Part shown: positions 20,641 through 30,589 of the stretch, piece after piece | How the letters are laid out: each line of letters starts with the position of its first letter | How positions within the stretch are numbered: position 1 is the stretch's first letter | Source: Massospora cicadina | Lineage: Eukaryota > Entomophthoromycota > Entomophthoromycetes > Entomophthorales > Entomophthoraceae | Assembly (NCBI GenBank): GCA_022478985.1 | Contig: JAKSZP010009520.1 | Span: 39,656-103,655 of the forward strand | Direction of reading: 5' to 3' | Length of the DNA stretch: 64,000 bases | Notes under the pieces: generated by a model | Databases searched by the model: none | The model's input: the letters and a program-made list of their open reading frames with translations, nothing else | Told to the model about the DNA's origin: nothing | Program-made: the position numbers and the translations under genes

Positions 20641-22280
20641 TCAAAATCAATGAACCTATCAGATCACTGAACTATTAGCCGCTTAGCCAAAACTATTAGT
20701 CCTATCAAATAAATGAATCACCACCAAACCACTTAGCTAAAAAATAAATTGTTTTCATTAAATCATATATATCATATATCTTATAGCCAACTTTTCTTTA
20801 TCTGAACATGAATTTGAATAATACCTTCCTACAGTGGCCTTCTATCATATAAAACATCTGTGTCAAGTTTGGTTGATATTCATTTAATAGTTTAGGAGGA
20901 GCCTTAAAGCATATTTATATACCCACACATTGACTTTTAATTATATAGAGATTAACATTCAGAGGGCATCTATTTAAGCTTTCCTCAGCCTCCCTCAGAA
21001 CGTAGGTTTAAATCGAGGTTGGCCATATCAGTATTGAAAAAGAGGTTTCTGCTATACCTTAGTTCTTTTCAACCTATCAATATCATATAGGGAAAATCAT
21101 TCCACTGGCTACCTGCTGTGATTAGGCGCTTATGTTTGGTGAGATGCCTGTGAAACTAGTAAAATATTTAAATTGATTTTACTATCCAATTTAGAAACAT
21201 CGAGTAGCTATTATATTGAACCTCTGATAGGTTGAGGGATTTTATAATGAATATCTAAATAAATATAAAAGCTGGGAAATGGTTTGATTATAGGCCACGT
21301 TTCTTATAAGTAGGCTATCTGATTTAGTTTCAAAATCCTTTAAGGATAATACTTTCATTATCGTACTGCTATGAGCTTATAAAGTTAGATTGAAATCAGT
21401 TCGGTAGATTCTGATTACCAAGGACAAATGTAGATCCCTCTAGAGATTTATTTATAAAAGATTTATCTGTAGATAATATATATAAATGGTTAATAGATAG
21501 TTAATTTATACATATAAACAATTTATCGTCACTTTGATCCTGATTTGGGGAAGGCAGGGGTTGAGTGCAAGTTGAATTTAAAAATTTAAATTAAAACTTG
21601 TTTAATGCTGATTTAAGTTTTTCCAGCCACCCTCGGAACATGTTTAAATTGAGGTTGGATATATTGGCATCGGAAAAGGAGATTTTTAACCGACTTTGAA
21701 AAAGAAGGAGGTTATCAATTCGACCTGTGTTTTTTACGATACCGTTATTTATCTCCAACATATCGTTGCCAAATAAAGTGGAACCCCTTCTTCTGGGTAC
21801 CTACTATGATTGTGCAAAATTCCATCAAAATTGGTTTGGTAGTTTCTGAGGTTACCGCGGACAGCATAGAGCCCCCCAGAAGTTTATTTAAATCTTATAA
21901 TGACTTTACTAGTGAAAAGATTGGAGTTTCCCTCTACAGTATCGGGAGTAGTTGAAAATGCTGCTTTTGCAAAAATGGATTTAGGCAAGAAACAGTTTAA
22001 GCAACATGCACAAAATAACGTGTGCCTACTATTTCGGCGGCGTCGTAATGAGACTTTTAGATGTGGTTCATGAGTATAAGTTGCGGATAGAAAATTAAGT
22101 GCATGACGATTTAAACAAACTTACGGGTCGAGTGTCAGTTGCGCTGCTTTTAAGATTCATGCTTCTTCAGTGATCGCATTTTGCAGGCAGTCTATTTATT
22201 TTCGGATGCTAAGCACGAACTTGTCCAAATCTAGATTTAGATTATGAGGGAAATCAATTTGATTGGCTAGTTGATTAGAC
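20641..22280. repeat. AT-rich stretch holding a diverged direct duplication
   Basis: Segments at about 20975-21140 and 21605-21820 share the order CCTC(A/G)GAACNT, TTTAAAT(C/T)GAGGTTGG, a run of A and G, then a motif close to CTGG(C/G)TACCT(G/A)CT and TATGATTG or a variant. They lie about 630 bp apart. No coding frame is convincing in either strand. It may be an old unclassified repeat; nothing else was recognised in this 1.6 kb. Confidence 0.4.
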
Positions 22281-22304
22281 CACTTCAGACTATGATGAAA
22301 TTTA

Positions 22305-22445
22305 ATGTGGGGAGGAGTGGATAGCATAGCGGGGTGTTTCTTGCTCCACTCTGGGCCGAGTATTGATCAAAACATGTTCGAAACCAGCACAGCCTGAAAA
22401 ATTCGGCGTGGTATATTTGTCCCAAGGTCGCCCCGCCTCATCTAA
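22305..22445 (+). repeat. tRNA-like SINE candidate with A and B boxes
   Basis: TAGCATAGCGGG (22322-22333) fits the RNA polymerase III A box, and GTTCGAAACC (22376-22385) fits the B box, 54 bp downstream. The flanking arms do not pair as a tRNA acceptor or T stem, so it is not a functional tRNA gene. The body is GC-richer than its surroundings. No second copy was found in this window. Confidence 0.35.
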
Positions 22446-22621
22446 TTTATGAAATTTAATATGGAATGATTTGAAATTAAAAGATGTCCCAGTCGCTTAT
22501 CATAATTCGTGCAAAATTTAAATTTGAAAACCAAATTTTATCGTTGAGTAAAACATTTCTTATTAAGGAATTGGTACATATTGCTTGAAGTATGATGAGG
22601 GTTCAACTAATGCTTCGAGTT

Positions 22622-22630
22622 TATAAAAAG
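22622..22630 (+). promoter_or_regulatory. TATA box upstream of the 22705 gene
   Basis: TATAAAAAG lies 75 bp before the start codon, leaving a 5' leader of about 45-50 nt. It is the only clear TATA-like site just upstream of this gene. Confidence 0.5.
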
Positions 22631-22704
22631 GATAAGCACAGTATCAAAGGTATCCATTTAGTTACCCAGTTTTTTAGGATCAGGGGAGCATCTAATATTT
22701 TAGA

Positions 22705-23721
22705 ATGAAAGCCCAGCTTGTTACCGTTGTAGGCCTCATTGGGGCTGGACAAGGCTTCAGCATTCAACGCAGGACATTTTTTAAGGAAGACATGAGCATG
22801 CTCGCCCAGTTGTTCGGTATAACCAACGATAATAATAATAACAATAATAACAACGTTGTGGTGGATGCCAGTGGGGGTGGTTCCAGCAGCTCATCTGCTG
22901 CTAGCGGCTCCGATGGGGCTGGTAACGTTTATGGTGGACCCTATGGGGGTGGTGGCGCCCCAACCGATATCATTAATGACTACACCAGTAACCCATACCA
23001 AGGTGGGTACAGCAATGCGGCAGATGGAGCTATGGCTGGCGCCCAACAAAGCCAGTATCAAGGCCAATATGCCTGTTATCCTGGAAATCCAGACCCGGCT
23101 TGCTACCCAAATTATCCCTATTATCCGCAGTGCTATCCTGGAAGTCCCAATCCAGCTTGCGCATATCCTGGGTATTATCCTCCTCTATGCTACCAGGGTA
23201 GCCCTGATCCAGCTTGTGTTCAACCTGCGCCAGCATCGCCAGCTGCTCCCGCCACTGCTCTGGTGTCACCATCTTATGAACCTGCTCCTGCAGCTTCCAC
23301 TAACACCCCAGCAACACCTGCGCCTGCTCCTCCCACTCCAGCATCACCAGCTCCTGAACCTGCACCTGCTCCTCCTGCAACTGCTCCAGCAGAGCCTTCT
23401 GTTAACGCTCCTGTTTCAACTGGTTCTGAAGCTACAAATCAAGCCGAATCAAAAGATACTGAAGCTGTAACTCCTGAGCCAATATCTGAGCCAGAGCCTG
23501 CTGCTCCAGATGATTCAGCAGGCGAGATAGCGCCAGCTTCGAATCCCGAGTACTCAAATGCCGCTTCTACCGACACGCTCAACTCAGATGGTGCCACAGT
23601 TGATGCGCAAGAAGTTGCAGATAGCAATCCTGAGGGAACTGATGGCTCAGCCTCCAGTGAAGGCTCAGCCCATGACGATGGCCATGGGACCAGCAACTCT
23701 AACCAACCGTCTAACTATTAA
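22705..23721 (+). CDS. Probable secreted Cys-Tyr-Pro repeat, Pro/Ala-rich protein
   Basis: Intact 338-residue intron-less ORF, the only host-like gene here. A basic start and a hydrophobic core (residues 4-13) suggest a short signal peptide. Then come an Asn run (about 41-50), a Gly/Ser/Tyr-rich part, and three copies of the decapeptide pattern C-Y-(P/Q)-G-x-P-x-P-A-C: Cys 124/133, 143/152, 162/171, with spacing 9,10,9,10,9. Residues 173-240 are Pro/Ala-rich and the remainder acidic and Ser-rich, without a GPI-type hydrophobic end. Composition is GC-richer than the flanking repeats. It looks like a wall-associated protein or a rust candidate effector; no named family is recognised. The start was chosen as the first ATG after the TATA box. 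A long ORF in another frame (22856-23470) is a shadow. Confidence 0.75.
   Translation: MKAQLVTVVGLIGAGQGFSIQRRTFFKEDMSMLAQLFGITNDNNNNNNNNVVVDASGGGSSSSSAASGSDGAGNVYGGPYGGGGAPTDIINDYTSNPYQGGYSNAADGAMAGAQQSQYQGQYACYPGNPDPACYPNYPYYPQCYPGSPNPACAYPGYYPPLCYQGSPDPACVQPAPASPAAPATALVSPSYEPAPAASTNTPATPAPAPPTPASPAPEPAPAPPATAPAEPSVNAPVSTGSEATNQAESKDTEAVTPEPISEPEPAAPDDSAGEIAPASNPEYSNAASTDTLNSDGATVDAQEVADSNPEGTDGSASSEGSAHDDGHGTSNSNQPSNY
22828..22854 (+). repeat. AAT/AAC microsatellite encoding the Asn run
   Basis: About nine trinucleotides, mostly AAT and AAC. Slippage here would change the length of the Asn tract without shifting the frame of the 22705 gene. Confidence 0.7.
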
Positions 23722-24202
23722 TTTAATCTCTTAAATTATCCTTCATCAGCAAATAAATATTATTAATGATCAATATATCCATTGATGAATGATTAAATCT
23801 CATTTCAAATGGGATAATTTATGGTAAAAGTTTAGCCATGGTCCTAATTGGGATAGTGTTTAACTCATCTCTAAACTTCTTTTAACTACTGCTAGCTACT
23901 AGCCCATTAAACTTACTCAGTTTCCCACGAGAACTAGCCAAACCAAAAATTCTAGTCAGTTATCTAATTCACCAATTTGGGTTTTTGAAACGGTTAGCCT
24001 AAGATGAAAAAGCTTAAATGGGGTAAAGTTAAAATTGGACTTTACCTGGGTTAGCTGTAGAATTCTTAAAGTTTATTTTTTTATAATTTATATCTGATTT
24101 GAACTTTGCAAGCTATATAAATCATCTTAGGTAAGTAAAATATGTGGGTGGTATGTTAGTTTAATGCTACTTTATGATAAACCTCGAGTACTAAATGAAT
24201 CC
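23722..24202. other. AT-rich 3' flank of the 22705 gene
   Basis: No coding or repeat signal is seen. AAATAAATAT about 30 bp after the stop (near 23751) could serve as a polyadenylation signal. Confidence 0.35.
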
Positions 24203-24214
24203 TCTATATTTATT
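24203..24214. repeat. Target-site duplication of L4, left copy
   Basis: TCTATATTTATT, identical to 26135-26146. Confidence 0.6.
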
Positions 24215-26134
24215 TTTTAGCACTAGTGGTGCCCAACCCAAAAGGGGGAGCCGCCATGCATCTTTATTTGCAAATGGGCCAAACAAAGGGATTATAAATT
24301 AAAAAAATCCTAATATAGTCCCTAGGTTATCAGCCTAGGAAAGCTATATCAGAAGGCGAGGAAGCTTTGGGGAAACTTTTGTCCAGCACCTGCTTTAGCT
24401 GGTGGACTATGGTGGACAACATAGGGGTAGAGGCATCAGTGATATGGGACATGAGGGGGTATAGATGCGGGGTTTCTTCATTTATGAGGCCAGTGGTATC
24501 CATCACCTAAACGTATTGAGCAAGTTGATGCTCAGCAAAAGTGATGAGAGTCAGCACACAAGTAAAAGACTTGATGCGCTTTTGGGTTTTGGGATAGTTA
24601 GAGTCAAAAAGAGAGGTTTTTTGCCGTCAATGCAAGTATGGCTTGCACTGAAAGCAAGCTCCTCAATTTCATATTTAGCATTTTCATCAAAATCATAAGG
24701 GAAATTTGGGATGGGAATACCCTCAACTAGGGGTTCCATCACCCCATGGAGATGCTGGCAGAGGAGGGTATTGGCAGGGGCAGCTGTGGCTTTCACTGCC
24801 ATTTGATTAATTTTTTTTAAATTGGAAAGCTGCTTTTAGAGCAAAAATGGTGGGGGTGAAAATCAGGAGGATCAATAAAAAACTCCTCCAACGCAAAATC
24901 TGGCTTCACAGTGTATGGTCAGTTGCTATCATCAATCCAATTGAGACACTTGAATGGATTAAGCTTGGCTAGCACTGGCCCAGCCACAGGAGTTGGTATG
25001 GTGGTGGAACCTGATTGGCTACAATCAGTCACCATGGCAGCTCAGCCAAAACTGTTTCGCCATCAACTCAGGATTCTGTAACCTGGCCAAATTATTCAAA
25101 TTTTTCTAAAATTTAAATTCTGATTGGCTGCTGCTTTCAAAGCAGTGACAGAATTACCCAAGGGTGGAGGTGGGAGGATCACGCCCATTTCAAAAAATTG
25201 GGGTGAGGCAGCCGCTGGGGCGGCACCAGAAGGAGGGGTGATGGAAGTGGTGGAAGCAGAAACTGTGGGGCACTTGCACTTTGAGTGGTCAATCTTAAAG
25301 CACAAGAGGCAGATGGCATGGCTGTTTTCGATGTGCGCTCAAAAAGGATGATCAGGGGCAGATCTGATCATGTTGTGGGGGGGAATTGCAAGATGGATGT
25401 TGTGATTAGATGGGTGGATTGTCACGAAGGTGCGAGGGCCTGCTAGATGATCTGCCCCATGGGGCACCACGAACTGCAACATGGGGTCTGCGCCATAAAT
25501 GGCCAAACCCTCCATGAGCTCATGGTGGAGGCGTTCAGGGGAAAGGAAGGAGGGCAACCCAGAAAACTAGACCACCAAAGTGGCCTTATCTGGGAGCCAT
25601 GTGCAAACAGTGGGCAAAGGAATTTTTTTATAAATTAACTGCAGCTTGCCTGCTGCCACTGCATCAGCTTCAGAATGGAAGTCAAGGTCAAAATACACCT
25701 TAAAGGGGTAGAAGTCAATATAGCTGGTGAGTTTGAAAACTGCCATGGACATCTCGATGATGGCCATGCTTGCATATTGGAAGAGATTCCCATATTTGAC
25801 GTGGAGGCTGAAATGCAAATTGCTCCGTGGGAGCACCAAAGGGCTCTGGAGCACCGCCTGAGAGCTTGCAAGGTGGTGGGCCAAGTCCTGAGGGAGACAT
25901 AACGCCCAGTAGCCTTGGGAGGGCTAGCAGAGCCAGCCCAGGTGCACTTCAGCGGTGGCCAAAAGATGCCAGATGGTAGTGCACCACCACCCCAGGCCAG
26001 GGCAGCAGGCATCGATTGCATCAATATTGGTAAGCTTTAGCTTGATCGAGCGGTCATTTTTTGTATTTTTTTTAAAAAAATCTTAATTTTGCTTTGATTT
26101 AGGTATTGAAGTGAAAAAAATATCGGTTTAATCA
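24215..26134 (-). mobile_element. ORF1-only LINE derivative L4 (half-LINE), 1.92 kb
   Basis: Read on the minus strand, the 3' end is ...GGGTTGGGCACCACTAGTGC followed by an A run at 24215-24221, close to the 3' end of L3 (48584-48611). The element carries an ORF1-like region (24551-25884) but nothing resembling an endonuclease or RT between ORF1 and the tail. A perfect 12 bp repeat, TCTATATTTATT, flanks it (24203-24214 and 26135-26146), giving an outer limit of 1.92 kb. It therefore inserted as this short form and would depend on the enzymes of an L3-like LINE. Confidence 0.7.
24551..25884 (-). pseudogene. L4 ORF1 (gag-like, CCHC knuckle)
   Basis: Open pieces at 25567-25884, 25339-25557, 25096-25305 and 24551-24802 follow one another on the minus strand. 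The first two align with L1 ORF1: FDLDFHSEADAVAAGKL against INIGFETADEADATAKV, and LSPERLHHELMEGLAIYG against LPHKVIEEELRKGLMAYG. The knuckle CLLCFKIDHSKCKC (25270-25311) fits CX2CX4HX4C. A Pro/Ala-rich linker follows. Stops and frameshifts separate the pieces, so the protein is not made from this copy. Confidence 0.65.
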
Positions 26135-26146
26135 TCTATATTTATT
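26135..26146. repeat. Target-site duplication of L4, right copy
   Basis: TCTATATTTATT, identical to 24203-24214. AT-rich, so a chance match is possible, but both sit at the expected element ends. Confidence 0.6.
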
Positions 26147-27086
26147 AAAGTGGTTTAAGTTTTATCTATAAGACATAATAAAAAAACCTATTAGCATCTT
26201 TATAGAAAACTAGAAAATAATAAATAACTTGGGTTAACTATATACTTATATAAGCCATTGCAGGAACATAAATTATAGTATCAGCCTAGTTAAGCTATGA
26301 TAACCAGGTTACTCTTTACAATTATTTTTCTGGTTATTGTAAACAAATAAAGGGCAGGACAAGGCTTGCTTCAGACTTTATTTTTTATACGTCTTATTAA
26401 TGAATAGTTAAGTAAAAATCTCTTTTTTACACTTAAACCTATAAATAAAACATGGACATAAATTTAAATTGGCGATTATAATGACAGTAAAATAAATGTC
26501 CAAGTCACTCAAAATAAGGTTACCATACATTGCGCTAGGATCTGAATATTAGAGTAAATCCTATATTATAGATACTTGAAATACCCTTCTATCATATTTT
26601 GGTAAATAATGTAGATCTGACATGTTTGTTCACCCTGTATGAGTCAGAGGGATTAGGCAGCTATACTTAGGTTGCAACCCAGACTGCTAATGAAACCATT
26701 ACCAATGGAAGATGATGCCACAAAAACCCATTATACCTAGTTAACATGTTACCAGCACTGACAGCCCAACGCTGCAAGCTTGTAACAATTGTTGTAAGGG
26801 ATTTATTGATATAGATCTTGTAAATCTCCTCAAGCTGTTAAAAGCTCCACCATTTATGGCAAAGAAGTGGTGTAAAGCTATGCTACTTATATTAAGTAAA
26901 ATTTACTCCGCCAAAAAGGTTACCAAGTATAAAATTAGAGCATAGATAAGAAATAATTAAAAACTAGCACCCTTTCCCTTTAAACCGTAGGGTTAGTGAT
27001 ATTCCACAGGCATATGGATGTCAAACCCTAGGCAATAGGGTTCCCCATTAGAAGGAAACAATTCATTTCTCATGATGGCACTTTGT
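26147..27086. other. AT-rich, no gene seen
   Basis: About 0.9 kb of AT-rich sequence without coding frames or clear repeats on either strand. Confidence 0.4.
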
Positions 27087-27446
27087 TTATAAAATACTTG
27101 GTTGCTTTTCTATCTGAATTTCCCCAATGTTATCATTATCTCCTTTGGATATTTTTTGGATCATGTCAGTTGGGAAATTGATATTTCTTGGCGATGTTGC
27201 ACCAGGTGACATATTTACTGGAATTAACTGCCCCTTCAAAGCAAAGTCCAACAAGCCCTTGGAGCAAAGACTGGAACCTCTAAGGGTCATGGATGATCTC
27301 TCTAAGGCCACTGACAAAAATGGGTTCTGGCTTTGCCAGAGAGGGCTGGGGAAAACGGCCCATCTGAGGTGAAAAACCTGGCGAGAATTGAACCTAAAAT
27401 CCAGAAAATTACATGATAAAAGGTTATGGAATTCAGCCAAATTCAT
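27087..27446 (-). other. Unrecognised 119-codon ORF
   Basis: A minus-strand ORF in a less AT-rich patch, with a hydrophobic N-terminal half and a polar end (RNINFPTDMIQKISKGDNDN). It matches no family I recognise and no other part of the window. It may be a retroelement remnant or a chance ORF. Confidence 0.2.
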
Positions 27447-27599
27447 AAAATTTTGATACCGATGAAGAACAAAGAATTTGCAACTCAGATTAGATTTAGA
27501 TAACCAATTGGAACCTTCATGAATTGTTCTCCTTTAAATTAAGTTCCAAGCTGAGCAAGGCTTCACTTTTTTATTATACACTGATCAATCTAATAAAGT

Positions 27600-28012
27600 T
27601 TAAAAGTTTAGAATTTTGGTCAAGTTTCCTGAAAGTTTTTTAGGTTACATTTAACAAAAAATACACCTCTCAGAAGTTCTGCGATGGCTGGAGTCCATCT
27701 TCCACTCTGGTTTGCCTCAACTCCTTTATTTGAGCCCTCCACCAATGCCACCACCTATTCCACCAGCTCCACCGCATCATATCTAGCCACCCTCTGTCTT
27801 GGATTTTATTCCACCCTTCCCAGTTCCCAGGGCCTCTTGCCCCTGATGGTTGTGTCCAGTTTGGTGTGCGTTTTGCTCCACATATTTATATGGAAACCTA
27901 ATAGCACTCGTTTAGGATGTATCTTTATCATGTTGGGTCACCTGACCTTGTTGTCACACCTTTGGCCTAGTCTTTCCCCTCAGCGACCTCCTGCGCTCCA
28001 GTTTCCATGACA
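27600..28012 (+). mobile_element. 3' part of a B-like LTR at the start of Gypsy G2
   Basis: Ends CAGTTTCCATGACA at 28012, identical over TTTCCATGACA to the 3' end of element B LTRs. TTTTGGTCAAGTTTCC (near 27616) resembles the inferred RNA start of B, and the membrane-leader ORF follows. Directly after 28012 the 5' LTR of G2 begins without its own first 20 or so bases, so the B-like LTR seems inserted into it. The left boundary and a target duplication could not be found. Confidence 0.5.
27684..28010 (+). CDS. ORF-b of B-like LTR: membrane protein, unknown
   Basis: Intact 108-codon ORF that starts about 65 bp after TTGGTCAAG and closes 2 bp before the LTR end. In the next frame the last codons read ...SFHD like element B (CRFHD), so a small indel near the end probably shifted it. 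It contains a Ser/Thr-rich N-terminal part, a hydrophobic stretch LLPLMVVSSLVCVLLHIFIW and a second one, LGCIFIMLGHLTLLSHLW. Placement and helix pattern match ORF-b of the other B-like LTRs. The function is unknown. Confidence 0.5.
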   Translation: MAGVHLPLWFASTPLFEPSTNATTYSTSSTASYLATLCLGFYSTLPSSQGLLPLMVVSSLVCVLLHIFIWKPNSTRLGCIFIMLGHLTLLSHLWPSLSPQRPPALQFP

Positions 28013-28586
28013 TATGATAAGCTTCAACTAGCTGCGGCAGATTGGACAATATTGGCCGGTGCCAAGTGATAAAATAATATTGATGAGATTGCCTCAACAT
28101 AAGGCGAAATGGCGATACCAAGCTCTGGATGTATAATTAATGGATCGCCTCCAAATAAGGCAATAAGGAGATGTCAACCTATGATGAATATATTAGATTT
28201 CCTCAAACTAAGACGATAGCAATGCAAGAATAACATGCACTTTGGGAGCCTGTAAGTTATGACAATGAGCCAATGAGAATATAGCATAACAGAATAGCCT
28301 AAGCAAAAAGGGTTGGTATTGGCTGAAGTTATGATATATACGCATGATGAGAAGATTAGAAGGATGAATTTTTGGTGTTAGTAGGAAAGAGAGAGAGCAG
28401 AAGGATCTGCTATATATATTATAATAAACAAAGTGACGTCACTGAAGCTGCTGCTTTATATTTTATTAAATTATCACCATTTGTTTAAAGGACCAGCAAT
28501 CCCCATATTGTCCATCCATTGCTCAGTGGGCTTGACCCTGCACAACTCTTCCGGCGTATAGCAATTATATCGCCAATTTTATAACA
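28013..28586 (+). repeat. G2 5' LTR (5' end missing)
   Basis: Homologous to 34095-34671; ends ...TTTTATAACA. Its first bases (TGTTGGGAAAATG in the 3' copy) are displaced by the B-like LTR ending at 28012. Confidence 0.8.
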
Positions 28587-28587
28587 G

Positions 28588-28599
28588 TGGCGTCACTAC
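28588..28599 (+). promoter_or_regulatory. G2 primer-binding site
   Basis: TGGCGTCACTAC, 1 bp after the LTR end. It resembles the TGGTGCTCAC(T/C)AC sites of family A (40269) and E (57472), suggesting a common tRNA primer. The tRNA was not identified. Confidence 0.5.
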
Positions 28600-28625
28600 A
28601 GGGGGCCCATTGAACAACTACAAAA

Positions 28626-30504
28626 ATGAAAACTTTCCAGGCGTCAGCCATGTTGCATCCAGCTTACATTAATGGGGAATCCTTATGGCACACCGCACCA
28701 GCTGAATACACAGACATCAAACTCACTTTTCGAGCAGTGCTAAAAAAAGATGAGCTCCTTAAGGAGCACAATGATGTATTGAACCAACTTGATGACACAT
28801 TAATCCATCTATGGATCCTTGGTCAGCAAAACAGGCAACTTGCTAATCGCTTGGATGACACTACTGAACAGCTACATTGTGCAGAGTGGAAGTTGACAAG
28901 CACCTCCCACCCTCATTGGGGAGTGGAAGAACAACAAGGGGTCATTTGGAAAGGCTTGTATTATGAGGAGTATGAAGCTGGGTACCCAGTTGAGCCGCTT
29001 TTCGCCTACCATACAGAAAGCGTGAGTTATTCAACCCATGAAGGCAGCTCTGGAGATAAAAATGTTTTAGGGAATCAAATTCCCAAGTGATGGCTGTACT
29101 GCCCACTGAAGCCACCCAAAACACCCCTGAAGCATCGGACAAGCCATGTGCCGCTGGCCCTACCATACCAGCTCCTCGATGAGATACTGCCTATGGGTCT
29201 TGACCAAACCCTCAGTATTCTCCAAAGGCTTGAATTTACAAGTGGGAGGAGGAGGGTTGTATTGATAGGCTGACCCCATTTGACCGCGACAGAAACATCC
29301 ATGGGTTCTTTAAACAATTTGAGTTCACAGTGGATGGAGCCTCTGATCAGCGCAAGGCTAAATTGATGATATCTGCCTTGGATGTTGGCAACACCGACCA
29401 AGCCATGTGCTGTCTTCCAAGCAGTTCTGTTACATATCAAGAAGTGAAGGATACTGTGGTGAAGTTGTTTGGGGTACTGCAAAGATGTTGCATTGAAAGG
29501 CTGAGTTTTTGACCATTGAGTTCCATCATAATGAGACCCTTGCTGCGTTTGCTGAGTGAGTAATGGCGAAAGACCACATGCTAATAGGGGCAGGCACTCT
29601 AGCTGAAGCTGATGTAGGAATTGCAATGACCTCTGCGGTGAAGCCATACCATGAACTTTACAAAGTCATGGCTCCTTTTTTGAAGGACAACGTACCCCTG
29701 ATCAAGATTGTTCAATTTTTGTTCCATCTTTCTACTACGTTTACTCTGCCTAATACAGATTGTAAACCTACAGCAGCCATCACTGGATTTTCTTACTCAG
29801 GGGAATTATCCCACCCTGTTTAGATTCCTCCTAGTAACACTCAGCCTTACTATAACTACACGCCTCGCCCTTGGATGAGTTACCCCCAGAAGTTTAACTT
29901 CCAATCTGGACCTGTTTATGACAATCGCCATCAGCCCAACTTCTGATCTGGTCCTAAATACACCGAACATCAACGGTCAAACTATCTGGCCTGGACCATC
30001 TTATGATAACCAAAGATGCGGGCCCTACATGGTAAATTGTTTTAAATGCAGTTGCCCTGGGCTTCTTGCACAGAGTTGCCCCAATTGTTGAGTCAGTTAC
30101 GTACAGCAGAATCAGTACTACCAGGGAAAAGATGGAGCGGAGTAGAGATGAGACCCTCTACCTCCGCTATCCCAACCCCCAACGTCCCACCTGAATCTAT
30201 CAAATTATATTCAGCAGAAGTCCCTCAGTACAATGACGATTTCCTATATCAGCAGCTGGTTGGAGGGGTAAATGTACTTACACAAGTGAAAGACAAGACC
30301 ACAGCGGAAGTTGGACTTCAGGAGCAACTGAAGCCTTCCGCTTGTCAAATTTTTGAACAAATCTCTCCAGACAAGCTGGAACCATCCTCAGATGCACCTT
30401 ACATGAAGGGTGCAAACGCCATCCTCCCAGTGGATGATATTGTTAAAGGATCCACTAAAGTTGGTGAAGGGATTAAAGCTTCCTTGGAGAAAGAGATCCC
30501 CTAA
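28626..30504 (+). pseudogene. G2 gag (coiled coil, broken zinc knuckle)
   Basis: The first ORF, 28626-29090, is 154 codons with a Leu/Asn/Gln-rich coiled-coil stretch (LLKEHNDVLNQLDDTLIHL, then QQNRQLANRL). The capsid-like part continues in other frames through 29330-29823 (KLMISALDVGNTDQAM, VKDTVVKLFGVLQ). At 30038-30079 the nucleocapsid motif reads C-F-K-C-S-C-P-G-L-L-A-Q-S-C, a CX2CX4HX4C knuckle whose His has become Leu. A 152-codon polar ORF (30046-30504) overlaps it and leads to the protease. Gag would package the element RNA; this copy cannot. Confidence 0.65.
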
Positions 30505-30589
30505 ATGTCCACATATTAAACAGTCAAAATTCTTCTTACTATGAGTGTAAATACTGTGACATCTTTGTAGCAAAAATTTGAATCTGTTC

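Noticed and set aside
22315..22395. A functional tRNA gene
   Set aside because: A and B boxes fit but neither the acceptor arm nor the T stem pairs, and no anticodon stem could be drawn.
22856..23470. A 204-codon plus-strand ORF overlapping the secreted gene
   Set aside because: It is the second frame of repetitive Pro/Ala codons; the 22705 frame has the better start, TATA box and repeat structure.
25635..26024. A 129-codon minus-strand ORF in L4
   Set aside because: It overlaps the ORF1 frame that aligns with L1 and L3; its own translation is Trp/Pro/Ser-rich with no match.
27168..27190. Missing 5' end of the G2 LTR (GTTGGGAAATTGATAT resembles TGTTGGGAAAATGATAT)
   Set aside because: The adjacent sequence does not give a TG-type LTR start or a matching 5 bp duplication for the B-like LTR.
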